From Chloroflexota bacterium (lineage in GTDB: Bacteria > Chloroflexota > UBA6077 > CF-72): a stretch of 21,371 nt of DNA. The notes beneath the pieces are model-generated. The model saw nothing but the letters and a program-made list of their open reading frames with translations. It ran no database searches and was not told the origin of the DNA. Shown here one piece after another: positions 15,552 to 21,371 of this stretch. The position numbers and the translations under genes are program-made. Numbering within the stretch: position 1 is the first letter of the stretch; the number at the start of each line of letters is the position of its first letter. Location: NCBI GenBank assembly GCA_019247135.1, contig JAFAPL010000454.1, forward strand, positions 1 to 21,371. Direction: 5' to 3'.

Positions 15552-16435
15552 TGAGCGCTGTCGACCAGCCGCGAACGCTGTCGCCCGGTGTGGCGATACC
15601 GCGGGCATTGGCTGGAGTGCGGCTCGGTCGGGCGCTGGCCTACCTCGGCCTCGCCCTCGGCGTCTTTTTGATCGGCTTGCCGATGTACTGGATGCTGCTC
15701 GCCGCCTTCAAAACAGACAAAGAGATCTTCACGATGCCGCCGACGTGGATTCCGCTAGCGCCCACGCTCGCGAATTTTCCCGCCGCGTGGAACCTCGCGC
15801 CGTTTGGCCGCTTCTATGTCAACAGCATTGTCTACACGCTGATTGGCGGCACTGTGAAGCTGTTGCAGGCGCTTTTCACGGGATACGCGTTTGCGTATCT
15901 GAGATTTCCGTACAAGAATGTCATCTTCTTGCTATTGCTCGTGGCGCTGATGATCCCTGAAGAATTCACCGTGCTGCCGAATTTTCTCACGCTGGCCAAT
16001 CTGGGCTGGGTGAATACATACCAGGGCTTATTAGTCCCAGGATTTGTCTCGGCGTTTGGTGCGTTTTTGTTGCGGCAGCATTTTCTAGGTTTGCCACGCG
16101 AAGTGTTGGAAGCTGCCCGCGTCGATGGCGCAGGCCACTGGCGTACGTTGTGGGGCATTGTCGTGCCGATGTCTCAGCCGGTGCTCATCACCCTGGGTAT
16201 GCTGACAGTGGTCCAACGCTGGAATGACTACCTGTGGCCGCTCGTGATTACGAACTCGACCGAGCTGCGGCCGTTATCGGTTGGGATCGCATTGTTGTTT
16301 CAGAAGGAATCGGGCACGTTCTGGGGCGAAGTCATGGCGGGCACGCTGTTTGTTGTCCTGCCGGTCCTGGTGCTGTTCCTGACAGTTCAGCGTCATATTG
16401 TGGAAGGCATTGCCGCGGGTGCGGTAAAAGGCTGA
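15551..16435 (+). CDS. Carbohydrate ABC transporter permease, MalG/UgpE type
   Basis: The partner permease, 294 residues with about six membrane helices. After the first helix comes YWMLLAAFKTDKEIF, a family hallmark. The coupling loop is EVLEAARVDGAGHW near residues 184-197, and the C-terminal part has QRWNDYLWPL. The ATG at 15551 lies in the stop of the first permease gene (TGATG), so expression is coupled. The first 25 residues form a short Pro/Arg-rich cytoplasmic tail. Downstream, after 24 bp, is the binding-protein gene. No ATPase gene follows or precedes, so the complex must borrow a shared MsmX/UgpC-like ATPase encoded elsewhere. Confidence 0.94.
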   Translation: MSAVDQPRTLSPGVAIPRALAGVRLGRALAYLGLALGVFLIGLPMYWMLLAAFKTDKEIFTMPPTWIPLAPTLANFPAAWNLAPFGRFYVNSIVYTLIGGTVKLLQALFTGYAFAYLRFPYKNVIFLLLLVALMIPEEFTVLPNFLTLANLGWVNTYQGLLVPGFVSAFGAFLLRQHFLGLPREVLEAARVDGAGHWRTLWGIVVPMSQPVLITLGMLTVVQRWNDYLWPLVITNSTELRPLSVGIALLFQKESGTFWGEVMAGTLFVVLPVLVLFLTVQRHIVEGIAAGAVKG

Positions 16436-16447
16436 TTACTTTTGGTT

Positions 16448-16451
16448 GGAG
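16448..16451 (+). promoter_or_regulatory. Ribosome-binding site of the sugar-binding lipoprotein gene
   Basis: GGAG lies 8 nt before the ATG at 16460. It is one of the few clear Shine-Dalgarno sequences here and decides against the in-frame TTG at 16442, which would put this site inside the gene. Confidence 0.6.
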
Positions 16452-16459
16452 TTGGACGC

Positions 16460-17833
16460 ATGCAGCGTTATGCACGACGTGATGTTTTACGAACCTTTGT
16501 AGGCGCTGCGGGCGTGGCTCTGTTGGCGGCGTGCCAGTCGGCGGCACAGCAGCCCGCGGCGCAACAGGCACAGCCGACCGCTGCGGGCGCCACCGCGGCT
16601 CCGACCACGGCGCCGGCAGCTGCCGCGCAGACCGGCTCTACGGTTGCGATTACGTACTGGGGCGCCTTTGGCGGTCACAACGCGGATGTGCAGCAGCAGC
16701 TCGTGGACCGCTTCAATCAGTCGCAGAAGGACGTCCAGGTCACGCTCGAAAACCAGAACACGTACGAGGACCTGGCGGCAAAGCTGACGACTGCGCTGCA
16801 GGCGAAAAACGCGCCCGAGGTGGTCTTGCTGTCGGACGTGTGGTGGTTCAAGTTTTACCTGAACAAGGCGCTTCAGCCGCTCGACGATTTGATGAAAGCC
16901 GAGGGCATCAACGCGTCCGACTACGTCGACGTTTTTTACAAGGAGACCGTGCGGGCTGGGAAGCAGGTCGTGCTGCCGTTCGCGCGCAGTACGCCCGTCT
17001 TCTACTACAACCGCGATGCGTTCTCGAAAGCCGGCTTCGACCAGCCGCCGAAGACGTGGGACGAGTTCACCACGAATTACGTGCCCAAGCTGAAGGGCGC
17101 CGCGCCGGTCATCTTTGGGATTGGTGGCGCGGCCAGTTACGCCGCGTGGGTCTTCCAGGGCGTCACCTGGCAGTTCGGCGGTTCGTACTCCGATCCTGAC
17201 TTCACGATTCGTATTCAGGAGCCAAATGCCGTCAAAGCTGGCGAGTTCTGGCGCTCGAGCGTGACGGACGGATGGGGACAGCCGTCGAAAGATCCGGCGA
17301 CCGACTTCAACTCGGGCGCGAACCTGTGTTATCTCGATTCGACGGCCGGCCTCGCTGGTCATGAGTCGGCGGCGAGCTTCCAGGTCGGCGCGGGATTCCT
17401 GCCGGAGGGACCCGCGGGTTTCGGCTGCTGTACGGGTGGCTCGGGTATGGCCATCGTCGCGGGTTCGCCAGCTGACAAGCAGCGCGCGGCGATGAAGTTC
17501 CTCGGATTTGCGACGGGCACCGACACGGTTTTCTGGTCGCAAAACACGGGTTATATGCCCGTTCGCAACGCGGCGCTGCAGAGCCCTGAGATGCAGACGT
17601 TCTACCAGCAGCACCCGAACTTCAAGGTGACGGTCGATCAGCTGCCGAAGACGCGTCCGCAGGACAGCGCGCGCGAGCTGGTGCCGAACGGCGATCAGAT
17701 CATTGGCAAAGGCCTGGAGCGGATCGCGACGAACAACGAGCAGGCTGACCAGGTCTTCAAAGACGTTGCCGATCAGCTCAATACCGAAAAACAGCCCGTG
17801 CTCAAGGCGCTCAAAGATCTCGGCGAAGGCTAG
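16460..17833 (+). CDS. Extracellular sugar-binding lipoprotein, family 1
   Basis: A 457-residue solute receptor for the adjacent permeases. The N-terminus has a twin-arginine stretch (ARRDVL, residues 5-10), a hydrophobic core and a lipobox ending at C25 (LLAAC), so Tat export and lipid anchoring are likely. A Gln/Ala/Pro/Thr linker covers about residues 26-62. The mature part starts with ITYWGAFGGHN and has VDRFNQSQKDVQV and TTALQAKNAPEVVLLSD, typical of the maltose/glycerol-phosphate type binding fold (SBP_bac_1/8). Later PFARSTPVFYYNRDAF and the end GYMPVRNAAL also fit. Third gene of the operon, 24 bp after the second permease. The substrate is a sugar or glycerophosphodiester by family; which one is not readable. 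Confidence 0.94.
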   Translation: MQRYARRDVLRTFVGAAGVALLAACQSAAQQPAAQQAQPTAAGATAAPTTAPAAAAQTGSTVAITYWGAFGGHNADVQQQLVDRFNQSQKDVQVTLENQNTYEDLAAKLTTALQAKNAPEVVLLSDVWWFKFYLNKALQPLDDLMKAEGINASDYVDVFYKETVRAGKQVVLPFARSTPVFYYNRDAFSKAGFDQPPKTWDEFTTNYVPKLKGAAPVIFGIGGAASYAAWVFQGVTWQFGGSYSDPDFTIRIQEPNAVKAGEFWRSSVTDGWGQPSKDPATDFNSGANLCYLDSTAGLAGHESAASFQVGAGFLPEGPAGFGCCTGGSGMAIVAGSPADKQRAAMKFLGFATGTDTVFWSQNTGYMPVRNAALQSPEMQTFYQQHPNFKVTVDQLPKTRPQDSARELVPNGDQIIGKGLERIATNNEQADQVFKDVADQLNTEKQPVLKALKDLGEG

Positions 17834-17844
17834 TCTGCGCCTTC
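17825..17844 (+). terminator. Weak hairpin at the end of the sugar ABC operon
   Basis: GAAGGC (17825-17830) and GCCTTC (17839-17844) can pair around an 8-nt loop that contains the stop codon. The stem is only 6 bp and no T-run follows, so intrinsic termination is doubtful. Confidence 0.2.
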
Positions 17845-17910
17845 AGGCTGACGCTCTCGCGCCCGCCTGCCCCCAAGCGCAATCGGGTATGCGGCAAACC
17901 GCTTCGCGAG

Positions 17911-18031
17911 CCAGACCAATCAACTTGTAAGTTGCTTCCACTGGCTCATCACGCGGCAGCCCGCAAAATGATCAGGCTGAAACCCGGGCCTCGCACCCCC
18001 TGGCTTACTCCGCGGGCTGACCCTGTTGGGT
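17911..18031. repeat. 121-bp tandem repeat, copy 1
   Basis: Begins CCAGACCAATCAACTTG and carries the dyad CAACTT-GT-AAGTTG at 17921-17934. It differs from copy 2 at about 14 of 121 positions by eye. CAGCCCGC (17957-17964) can also pair with GCGGGCTG (18012-18019), so a longer RNA or cruciform stem is possible in this copy. Confidence 0.9.
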
Positions 18032-18152
18032 CCAGATTGGTCAACTTGCAAGTTGCTTCCACTGGCTCGTGACGCGGCAGCCCGCAAAATGATCAGGCTG
18101 AAACCCGGGCCTCGCGCCCCCTGGCGTACTCCGCGCGCTGACCCCAGTGTGT
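18032..18152. repeat. 121-bp tandem repeat, copy 2
   Basis: Exactly the same period as copy 1. It contains a perfect 14-bp palindrome, CAACTTGCAAGTTG, at 18042-18055. The central block from the palindrome through GCGGCAGCCCGC to CCCGGGCCTCGC is nearly identical to copy 1. Confidence 0.9.
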
Positions 18153-18232
18153 CCAGATTGGTCAACTTGCAAGTTTGATTTTCTGGCTGGTCAAGCGGCA
18201 GCCCGCATGACCAGTTCGGGCTGGACCCCGGC
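18153..18232. repeat. 121-bp repeat, partial and diverged copy 3
   Basis: Starts with the same CCAGATTGGTCAACTTG as copy 2 and keeps the dyad with one mismatch (18163-18176) and AGCGGCAGCCCGC (18194-18206). Beyond that it decays. Its second half resembles the distant copy at 19827 more than copies 1 and 2. Confidence 0.8.
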
Positions 18233-18290
18233 GATGTCATTCTGAGAATTCGAATCCACCCGGTGCTATCCTTCGCACACTCTTCGCGAT

Positions 18291-19790
18291 ATGTGGCGCT
18301 ATGTAGTCATTCTCGTCCTGACGGGACTGCTGGTGATCTCCGCGGGGGGCAACGTCCTCCTGCTGCGCCAGACCCAGCAGCTCCAGACCGACAGCGACAG
18401 ACTCCGTCAGCGCGCGGTCGCCGCTGAGTCGGCGCAGGGCAAACTCCAGGCGCAGATCGACCAGCTCAATAAGACGCAACAAGCGGCCGCATCACAGCCG
18501 ACCTCGGCCCCACAGACCGCCGCAGCGCCGCCGACCAACCCAACCCAGCCGACCAACCCAACCCAGCCGACCGCCAACGCGCAGCCGACCGCTCCTCTGC
18601 CCAGCATCACGGGCAACACGGGCGGCGCCGATCCGTCCGTCCTGCGCCAGATCGAGTACGAGGTCGCCGGCTTGCGTGGCCTGCAGCCGCGCTCGGACGT
18701 GCCACTGAAGTTCCTCAGTCAGGACGCGCTACAGCGTTATTTCGTGAACAATTTCAACCAAGACTACCTGCCCATCGAACGCGAGACGGATCAAAAGCTG
18801 CTGCAAACGCTGGGCCTTCTGAACCAGGGCGACAACGTCGTTCAAACGTTGCTCGACGTGCTTCAAGAGCAGGTGATTGGCATGTACAACGCCGACGACA
18901 AGACGCTCTACCTCGTTGGCGAGCAGAGTCAGTTCGGTGCAAACGAAAAGAGCACGTTTGCGCACGAGTACGCGCTCGCACTTCAAGACCAGTATTTCGG
19001 CCTGCGAACACTGATGCCCAAGCACCCCGACAATGACGATCGCGGCCTGGCTGTCGACGCATTGAGCGAAGGTGATGCCGAGCTGATTCAGCGACTGTGG
19101 GGCCAGCAGAGCCTGACGCCTGATGAGCTCAACCAGCTCAACCAGGGTAACCAGGGCCAGAACTCGTCGCTGGATTCCGCGCCGCTGTACATGCGCGAGC
19201 AATTGCTGTTCCCCTATACGGACGGCTTCAACTTCGTGCGCCAGGCGTATCAGAATGGCGGCGGCTATACGGCTGTTGACGATCTGTTCCTGCACCCGCC
19301 GGATTCGACCGCGCAGATCCTGCACCCCGACAAATACAAAAACCACGTCCAGCCGGTGGACGTGATGCTCCCCGACGTCTCACCCACACTGGGCAGCGGC
19401 TGGCGCACGATCAACTCGAATGTGCTCGGCGAGCTCGATACGCGCTTGATGCTCCAGCAATTGACCGACCAGACCCGCGCGGTGCGCGGCTCGTCGGGTT
19501 GGGCGGGTGACCGTTGGGAGCTGCTGGAGAAGGATGGTCGCCAGGCGCTGGTGATCAAGAGTGTCTGGGACAGCGACACCTCCGCGCGTGCGTTTTTCGA
19601 TACGTTTGGGCTGGCGATGCAGAACCGATTCGCCGGAGCGAGGCAGGAGGAGATGTCGGCGACGCGCCAGGCGCTGACCGCGACCTCGGGTGCGACGGAT
19701 GTGCGACGCGATGGGTCGAACGTGCTGACGGTCATCAGCTTCGATCGGGCCAGCGCTGACGCTGTCGTTCGCGCCGTCGGAGCGCCCTGA
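18291..19790 (+). CDS. Membrane-anchored protein resembling a zinc metallopeptidase, with altered HExxH motif
   Basis: A 499-residue protein of unknown function. Residues 4-25 are one membrane helix or uncleaved signal anchor, residues 26-65 look like a short coiled coil rich in Gln, and 66-110 are a Pro/Thr/Gln linker with an NPTQPT repeat. The rest should lie outside the membrane. It contains EQVIGMYNADDKTLYLV (193-209), then FAHEYALALQDQYF (223-236), then ALSEGDAEL (257-265). This order matches a group of bacterial putative metallopeptidases whose motif reads HExxHALQDQ with a later EGdA glutamate as third ligand. Here H225 and E226 remain but the second histidine is L229 (codon CTC). It may be a non-catalytic relative. 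It stands alone between repeat copies, with no Shine-Dalgarno sequence. Confidence 0.85.
   Translation: MWRYVVILVLTGLLVISAGGNVLLLRQTQQLQTDSDRLRQRAVAAESAQGKLQAQIDQLNKTQQAAASQPTSAPQTAAAPPTNPTQPTNPTQPTANAQPTAPLPSITGNTGGADPSVLRQIEYEVAGLRGLQPRSDVPLKFLSQDALQRYFVNNFNQDYLPIERETDQKLLQTLGLLNQGDNVVQTLLDVLQEQVIGMYNADDKTLYLVGEQSQFGANEKSTFAHEYALALQDQYFGLRTLMPKHPDNDDRGLAVDALSEGDAELIQRLWGQQSLTPDELNQLNQGNQGQNSSLDSAPLYMREQLLFPYTDGFNFVRQAYQNGGGYTAVDDLFLHPPDSTAQILHPDKYKNHVQPVDVMLPDVSPTLGSGWRTINSNVLGELDTRLMLQQLTDQTRAVRGSSGWAGDRWELLEKDGRQALVIKSVWDSDTSARAFFDTFGLAMQNRFAGARQEEMSATRQALTATSGATDVRRDGSNVLTVISFDRASADAVVRAVGAP
18531..18584 (+). repeat. 18-bp in-frame tandem repeat encoding the Pro/Thr linker
   Basis: CCGACCAACCCAACCCAG occurs twice without a mismatch (18531-18548 and 18549-18566), followed by a degenerate third unit. 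The unit length is a multiple of three, so copy-number change would lengthen or shorten the linker without a frameshift. Confidence 0.85.
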
Positions 19791-19826
19791 AAGCGCAGGC
19801 GTCGGCGGACGGCGACGCTGTTGCTT

Positions 19827-19889
19827 CCAAATTGTTCAACTTGGCAACTTGATTGCTCTGGCTGCTCGAGCGCCAGCCCGCATAGATAT
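19827..19889. repeat. Diverged fourth copy of the palindromic intergenic repeat
   Basis: Downstream of the metallopeptidase-like gene, the order TTGTTCAACTTG, then TTGAT, then TCTGGCTG and CCAGCCCGCAT repeats the layout of copy 3 at 18153. The dyad is changed to two direct CAACTTG units (19838-19844 and 19846-19852). Similarity fades after about 19885. Confidence 0.65.
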
Positions 19890-19913
19890 CGCCCTAGCAA
19901 TCATTGAGCGGCA

Positions 19914-19947
19914 GTTGACGGTCGACGGTTGACAGTCGACCGTTAAC
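19914..19947 (+). promoter_or_regulatory. 13-bp hairpin directly before the histidine kinase start
   Basis: GTTGACGGTCGAC (19914-19926) pairs with GTCGACCGTTAAC (19935-19947) with one G-T wobble and an 8-nt loop; the inner 9 bp are perfect. The stem ends two bases before the ATG at 19950 and occupies the place of a ribosome-binding site. TTGAC recurs inside the loop, suggesting the stem arose from local duplication. Confidence 0.6.
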
Positions 19948-19949
19948 CC

Positions 19950-21116
19950 ATGCACGCCACCCGCTCGGCGGAAATCGCGGCGACCGTTGCCGACCCATCA
20001 CCGGTCCTGCAGCTGATCGTGGTCTCGGCCGTCGAGATCCTTCAGGGCGCGGCCGGCGTGATCGCCCTGCTCGAAGACGACCGCCTGGTCCCGCGCGCGA
20101 GTTACGGCCTGCCAGCCGGCGCCCTGGCCAGCCTGCACCCACGCCTCGACCGCGCGATCCTGAACGTGCTGGGCCAGCTGGGCGAGCAGGTCAGCGTCCT
20201 GTACGTGCCGAGCGCGTTTGGCGATTGGGCACGGCGCTACCACGTACTCGCGCTGCCGATGCAACAGCGCGACCAGTTGCTCGGCGTGATCTACGTTTTT
20301 CGTCCAGCCGACGCGGGCGGCTTTTCGGATCGAGATCTCCACGTGCTCGACGTCTTTGCCCGCCAGGCGGCCGGGGCGTTGCAGCAGGCGCGCGCGACCG
20401 CGGACATGCTTGCGGAGAAGACGCGGCTCGAGGAGATGCAGAACACCTTCGTGTCGATCGTCTCGCACGAGCTGCAGACGCCGGTGGCGATCATCAAAAG
20501 TTACGCGGCGACGCTCGCGCGCGAAGACGCGAGTTGGCCGCCCGAGACGATCCAGCGCGTGTCGCGGAACATCGAGGAGGAATGCGATCGGCTGCACCGG
20601 CTGATCACTGACTTGCTGGACCTGAGTCGAATTCAAGCCGGGCGTGTGGCGATGCGGGTGGGCAGCGTCGACCTGCCGCTGCTCGCGAGCGAGGTGCTCG
20701 AGCAGCTGTCGCCGAGGTCACCACGGCACAGCTTGCGGATGAGCTTTCCGCCCTCGTTTCCGGTCGTGCGCGGTGACGGGGACCAGCTGCGTCGCGCGCT
20801 GTTCAATCTCGTCCAGAACGCGGTGAAGTACAGCCCGAACGGGGGCGAGGTGCTCGTGGTGGGGGAGGTGTTGCCGGACGAGGTGCTGATTCGCGTGATC
20901 GATCAGGGCATCGGCATCCCGCCGGGTGAGGAGGAGCGGATCTTCGATCGCTTCCACCGCGCGGACACACGCCTGTCTCGCGCGACCGCCGGTGTAGGCC
21001 TCGGCCTGTACATCACCCGCAACATCATCCAGGGCCACGGCGGAAGAATCTGGGCCGCAAGCCCGGGCCTCGGCCGCGGCAGCGTGTTTAGCTTCACCAT
21101 TCCCCGCGCACACTAA
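19950..21116 (+). CDS. Soluble GAF-domain sensor histidine kinase
   Basis: A 388-residue sensor kinase without membrane helices, so probably cytoplasmic. Residues about 10-148 form a GAF domain (ILQGAAGVIALLEDDRLVPRASYGL at its start, GVIYVFRPADAGGFSDRDL near its end). A short helix leads to the dimerisation domain with the phosphorylated histidine H173 in VSHELQTPVAIIKSY. The ATPase domain has the N box FNLVQNAVKYSPNGG (N286, N290), the G1 box D318-G320 (IDQGIGIP), the F box IFDRFHR and the G2 box GVGLGL (348-353). The GAF ligand is unknown. No response regulator gene adjoins it in the window. ATG 19950 is the first start after the leader hairpin. It would autophosphorylate and pass the phosphate to an unlinked partner. 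Confidence 0.94.
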   Translation: MHATRSAEIAATVADPSPVLQLIVVSAVEILQGAAGVIALLEDDRLVPRASYGLPAGALASLHPRLDRAILNVLGQLGEQVSVLYVPSAFGDWARRYHVLALPMQQRDQLLGVIYVFRPADAGGFSDRDLHVLDVFARQAAGALQQARATADMLAEKTRLEEMQNTFVSIVSHELQTPVAIIKSYAATLAREDASWPPETIQRVSRNIEEECDRLHRLITDLLDLSRIQAGRVAMRVGSVDLPLLASEVLEQLSPRSPRHSLRMSFPPSFPVVRGDGDQLRRALFNLVQNAVKYSPNGGEVLVVGEVLPDEVLIRVIDQGIGIPPGEEERIFDRFHRADTRLSRATAGVGLGLYITRNIIQGHGGRIWAASPGLGRGSVFSFTIPRAH

Positions 21117-21125
21117 GTTCGGGTC

Positions 21126-21145
21126 GGGGGAGCCTGCGGCCCCCC
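21126..21145 (+). terminator. GC-rich hairpin after the histidine kinase gene
   Basis: GGGGG-A-GCC pairs with GGC-CCCCC around a TGC loop with one bulged A, ten bases after the stop codon. The stem is strong but there is no following T-run, so it may be a pause or transcript-end stabiliser rather than a classical intrinsic terminator. Confidence 0.4.
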
Positions 21146-21183
21146 ACCGCCGTTCGCTGCTCCGCTTCGCTGCGCGCTCTCTT

Positions 21184-21359
21184 CCGCGGCGACCCCCCGC
21201 ATGATGGGCCTTCGGCTGCCGACAGCATTCCTTACGCTGGCAACGCACCCGCTGCTCACCGCCACAGCCATCGGATAAACCTGCGCTGAGCGTCTGCACG
21301 TACAATGAGCAACGGCCCATTCGAGGGCGGCTCAGCACGTACGCGGGGGGTCGCCGCGG
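21184..21359. repeat. 17-bp perfect inverted repeat bracketing 142 bp
   Basis: CCGCGGCGACCCCCCGC (21184-21200) is repeated exactly in inverted form as GCGGGGGGTCGCCGCGG (21343-21359). The outer flanks continue imperfectly (CTT before the left arm, GAAG after the right). The enclosed sequence codes for nothing recognisable. Confidence 0.75.
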
Positions 21360-21371
21360 GAAGGAACGACC

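Larger units (their letters stand above)
17834..18290. other. 457-bp non-coding gap occupied mainly by tandem repeats
   Basis: No gene is supported here. The first 77 bp are unique, apart from a tiny GCGG-CAAA-CCGC hairpin (17891-17902). From 17911 to about 18232 the gap is filled by two full 121-bp repeats and a partial third. The last 58 bp precede the next gene and include TATCCT (18267-18272), a possible -10 hexamer, with no clear -35. A 106-codon minus-strand open frame crosses the repeats but has no sign of being a gene. Confidence 0.7.
21117..21371. other. Non-coding 3' end of the window
   Basis: No supported gene. It holds a GC hairpin after the kinase stop, a CG-rich low-complexity block (about 21150-21182), and the two arms of a 17-bp inverted repeat. 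TACAAT (21301-21306) is a fair -10 match, and an ATG at 21305 opens a frame to the window edge, too short to judge. Confidence 0.5.

Noticed and set aside
16487..17614. Minus-strand open frame (375 codons) opposite the sugar-binding protein
   Set aside because: Antisense shadow: very Arg-rich, no start context and no recognisable fold, whereas the plus strand has a full receptor.
17911..18232. CRISPR array
   Set aside because: The units are 121 bp with conserved, not variable, interiors and only three copies. There are no short repeats with unique spacers and no cas genes.
17920..18240. Minus-strand open frame of 106 codons across the 121-bp repeats
   Set aside because: It exists only because the repeats lack stops in that frame. 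The period of 121 is not a multiple of three, so the copies are read in different frames, which argues against coding selection.
19914..19947. TTGACA at 19929-19934 as a -35 element of a kinase promoter
   Set aside because: A -10 at the usual distance would fall inside the coding sequence (about 19952) and is not TANNNT-like.
21305..21371. Possible gene start at the right edge (ATG 21305, TACAAT upstream)
   Set aside because: Only 22 codons are visible, they run through one arm of the inverted repeat, and no ribosome-binding site or motif supports translation.

Overview
The window is GC-rich (about 60% by eye) and densely coding. It most resembles a free-living, heterotrophic Chloroflexota bacterium. 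The reasons are indirect: both solute-binding lipoproteins carry a Tat-type signal, a lipobox and a long Ala/Pro/Thr linker of the kind common in that phylum; start codons are often GTG or TTG; Shine-Dalgarno sequences are mostly weak or absent. No rRNA, tRNA, CRISPR array, phage gene or transposase was seen, so the assignment is inference.

Positions 1-7518 (minus strand) form one tightly packed operon, transcribed leftward from about 7525. It encodes a complete family-5 (Dpp/Opp type) ABC importer in the unusual order permease C, permease B, ATPase D, ATPase F, binding protein, followed by two Gfo/Idh/MocA dehydrogenases, the second running off the window edge. Most neighbouring genes overlap by 1-4 bases (ATGA, GTGA, TTGA), which fixes several starts.

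Positions 7596-10850 (plus strand) are a divergent three-gene operon: a third Gfo/Idh/MocA dehydrogenase, a xylose-isomerase-like TIM-barrel protein and a zinc alcohol/polyol dehydrogenase. The two operons share a 77-bp control region holding an 11-bp perfect inverted repeat. Each arm contains the same -10-like hexamer, 11 nt before the start codon on each side. Together they look like one regulated unit for uptake and redox processing of a sugar or glycoside.

Positions 10839-14535 (minus strand) are an acetoacetate operon: acetoacetate-CoA ligase, a 3-hydroxyacyl-CoA dehydrogenase and a short-chain dehydrogenase. Positions 14652-17833 (plus strand) are a second importer, of the carbohydrate (family 1) type: two permeases and a lipoprotein, with no ATPase of its own.

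From 17834 the character changes. A 457-bp gap holds three tandem copies of a 121-bp repeat built around a CAACTT/AAGTTG palindrome. Then comes a membrane-anchored protein resembling a zinc metallopeptidase whose HExxH motif has lost its second histidine (18291-19790), a diverged fourth repeat, a 13-bp hairpin directly before a start codon, and a soluble GAF-domain histidine kinase (19950-21116) with no response regulator in view. The last 255 bp are non-coding, with a GC hairpin and a 17-bp perfect inverted repeat.
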